Shown one piece after another: positions 63,542 to 64,000 of a stretch of DNA of 64,000 nucleotides. Source of the stretch: Desulfocapsa sp050291935 (GTDB taxonomy: Bacteria > Desulfobacterota > Desulfobulbia > Desulfobulbales > Desulfocapsaceae). Under the pieces are notes generated by a model. That model did no database searches. It saw only the letters and a list, made by a program, of their open reading frames with translations, and was not told the DNA's origin. The first letter of the stretch is position 1. Every line of letters begins with the position of its first letter. The position numbers were made by a program, and so were the translations under genes. The stretch lies in the NCBI GenBank assembly GCA_050291935.1, contig JBNKKR010000012.1, positions 1 to 64,000 on the forward strand, read 5' to 3'.

Positions 63542-64000
63542 GCGTTGCCTCCTCGAGCATATCCATCCAGTGGTGCAGAATCACCGCATGCCCGCTCTCG
63601 GCAAGTCCATAACTCTTCGCTTCTATATAAAAATTGAGATCCCCCATTGAGCGTATTGTATTATTTTTTGACATTGCTGAAAGTGTCACCACTCTTATGT
63701 TTTTTTTCTGAGCAAGTTGTATCGCCTTTACGATATTTCCAGAATTACCAGAAGAACTTATGGCAACCAGCATATCCCCTTTTTTTCCTTGCCAATTAAG
63801 GGGTTCAGCAAACACATCTTCAAAACTAATATCGTTTGATACCGCAGTTAACAAAGAAGCATCGGTAAAAGTCATTGCCCTGATACCTGAATTTTTGATG
63901 ATATCGGTTGCAAAATGACTGGCCATTGATGAGCTTGCTCCATTACCGATAAGAAATAACTGACGTTTATGAGCCTTGAGCTTGTTACAGCGCGCAAGCC
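63534..64000 (-). CDS. SIS-domain phosphosugar isomerase (GmhA-like), 5' end beyond window
   Basis: The reading frame is open to the right edge, so the start is missing. Visible residues contain LIGNGASSSMASHF, then AISSSGNSGNIVKAI, the SIS phosphosugar-binding signature, as in sedoheptulose-7-phosphate isomerase GmhA. It would provide a heptose or related sugar phosphate. The downstream radical SAM gene overlaps its stop, so both belong to one operon. Whether it serves LPS heptose or a flagellin glycan cannot be decided here. Confidence 0.85.
   Translation of the reverse strand, partial: LARCNKLKAHKRQLFLIGNGASSSMASHFATDIIKNSGIRAMTFTDASLLTAVSNDISFEDVFAEPLNWQGKKGDMLVAISSSGNSGNIVKAIQLAQKKNIRVVTLSAMSKNNTIRSMGDLNFYIEAKSYGLAESGHAVILHHWMDMLEEATRG

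Noticed and set aside
1..64000. CRISPR arrays, insertion sequences, prophage, tRNA or rRNA genes
   Set aside because: No regularly spaced direct repeats, transposase or integrase motifs, or tRNA-like cloverleaf ends were seen by eye; the genes are collinear and intact.

Overview
The window reads as a contiguous piece of a Gram-negative, motile, flagellated bacterial chromosome, most likely a Desulfobacterota (former Deltaproteobacteria) member. This is an inference from a P-ring/L-ring flagellum, an LPS heptosyltransferase, FlhF/FlhG, CsrA/FliW, sigma-54 promoters in a flagellar cluster, and a YcaO-TPR protein. No species assignment can be made from the sequence alone. Coding density is very high; no tRNA, rRNA, insertion sequence or CRISPR array was seen, and no gene-free stretch exceeds 300 bases.

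Left part (1-14.2 kb): on the minus strand lie a truncated heptosyltransferase II gene (waaF) with a YcaO-TPR gene in front of it, then an apparent operon of a periplasmic oligopeptide-type binding protein, a receiver-PAS-histidine kinase, tsaE and an EAL-HDOD protein. A plus-strand leuCD pair follows, then minus-strand dnaJ/cbpA-like, a double-CheX/pseudoreceiver protein, two small CheX-like phosphatases and a CheY-like regulator.

Middle (14.4-55.7 kb): a nearly complete, collinear flagellar regulon on the plus strand: TPR protein, flgBC, fliEFGHIJ, a MotE-like gene, fliK, flgDE, motAB, fliLMNOPQR, flhBAFG, fliA, a DUF2802-like gene, flgFGAHIJ, an unknown gene, flgMN, flgKL, csrA, fliW, two flagellins, flaG, fliD, fliS and a fliT/flgN-like gene. 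Promoter-like elements sort by class. Sigma-54 (-24/-12) sites precede the TPR/flgB block, motA and flhB. FliA-like (sigma-28) elements precede the flgM operon and both flagellins. csrA appears to have a sigma-70-type promoter. Two of the late transcripts carry the same 12-base hairpin with an AGGA loop, a likely CsrA site, which fits the adjacent csrA-fliW pair.

Right part (55.7-64 kb): a minus-strand block converging on the flagellar genes encodes a Maf (DUF115) flagellin glycosyltransferase, a large protein joining two Maf-like N-terminal copies to a CgeB-like glycosyltransferase, a thiamine-diphosphate E1 alpha/beta pair, a radical SAM/SPASM protein and a truncated SIS-domain phosphosugar isomerase. 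Gene overlaps suggest one operon running in from beyond the right edge, plausibly making and attaching a flagellin or surface glycan. The E1/radical SAM/SIS combination is the least explained system in the window.
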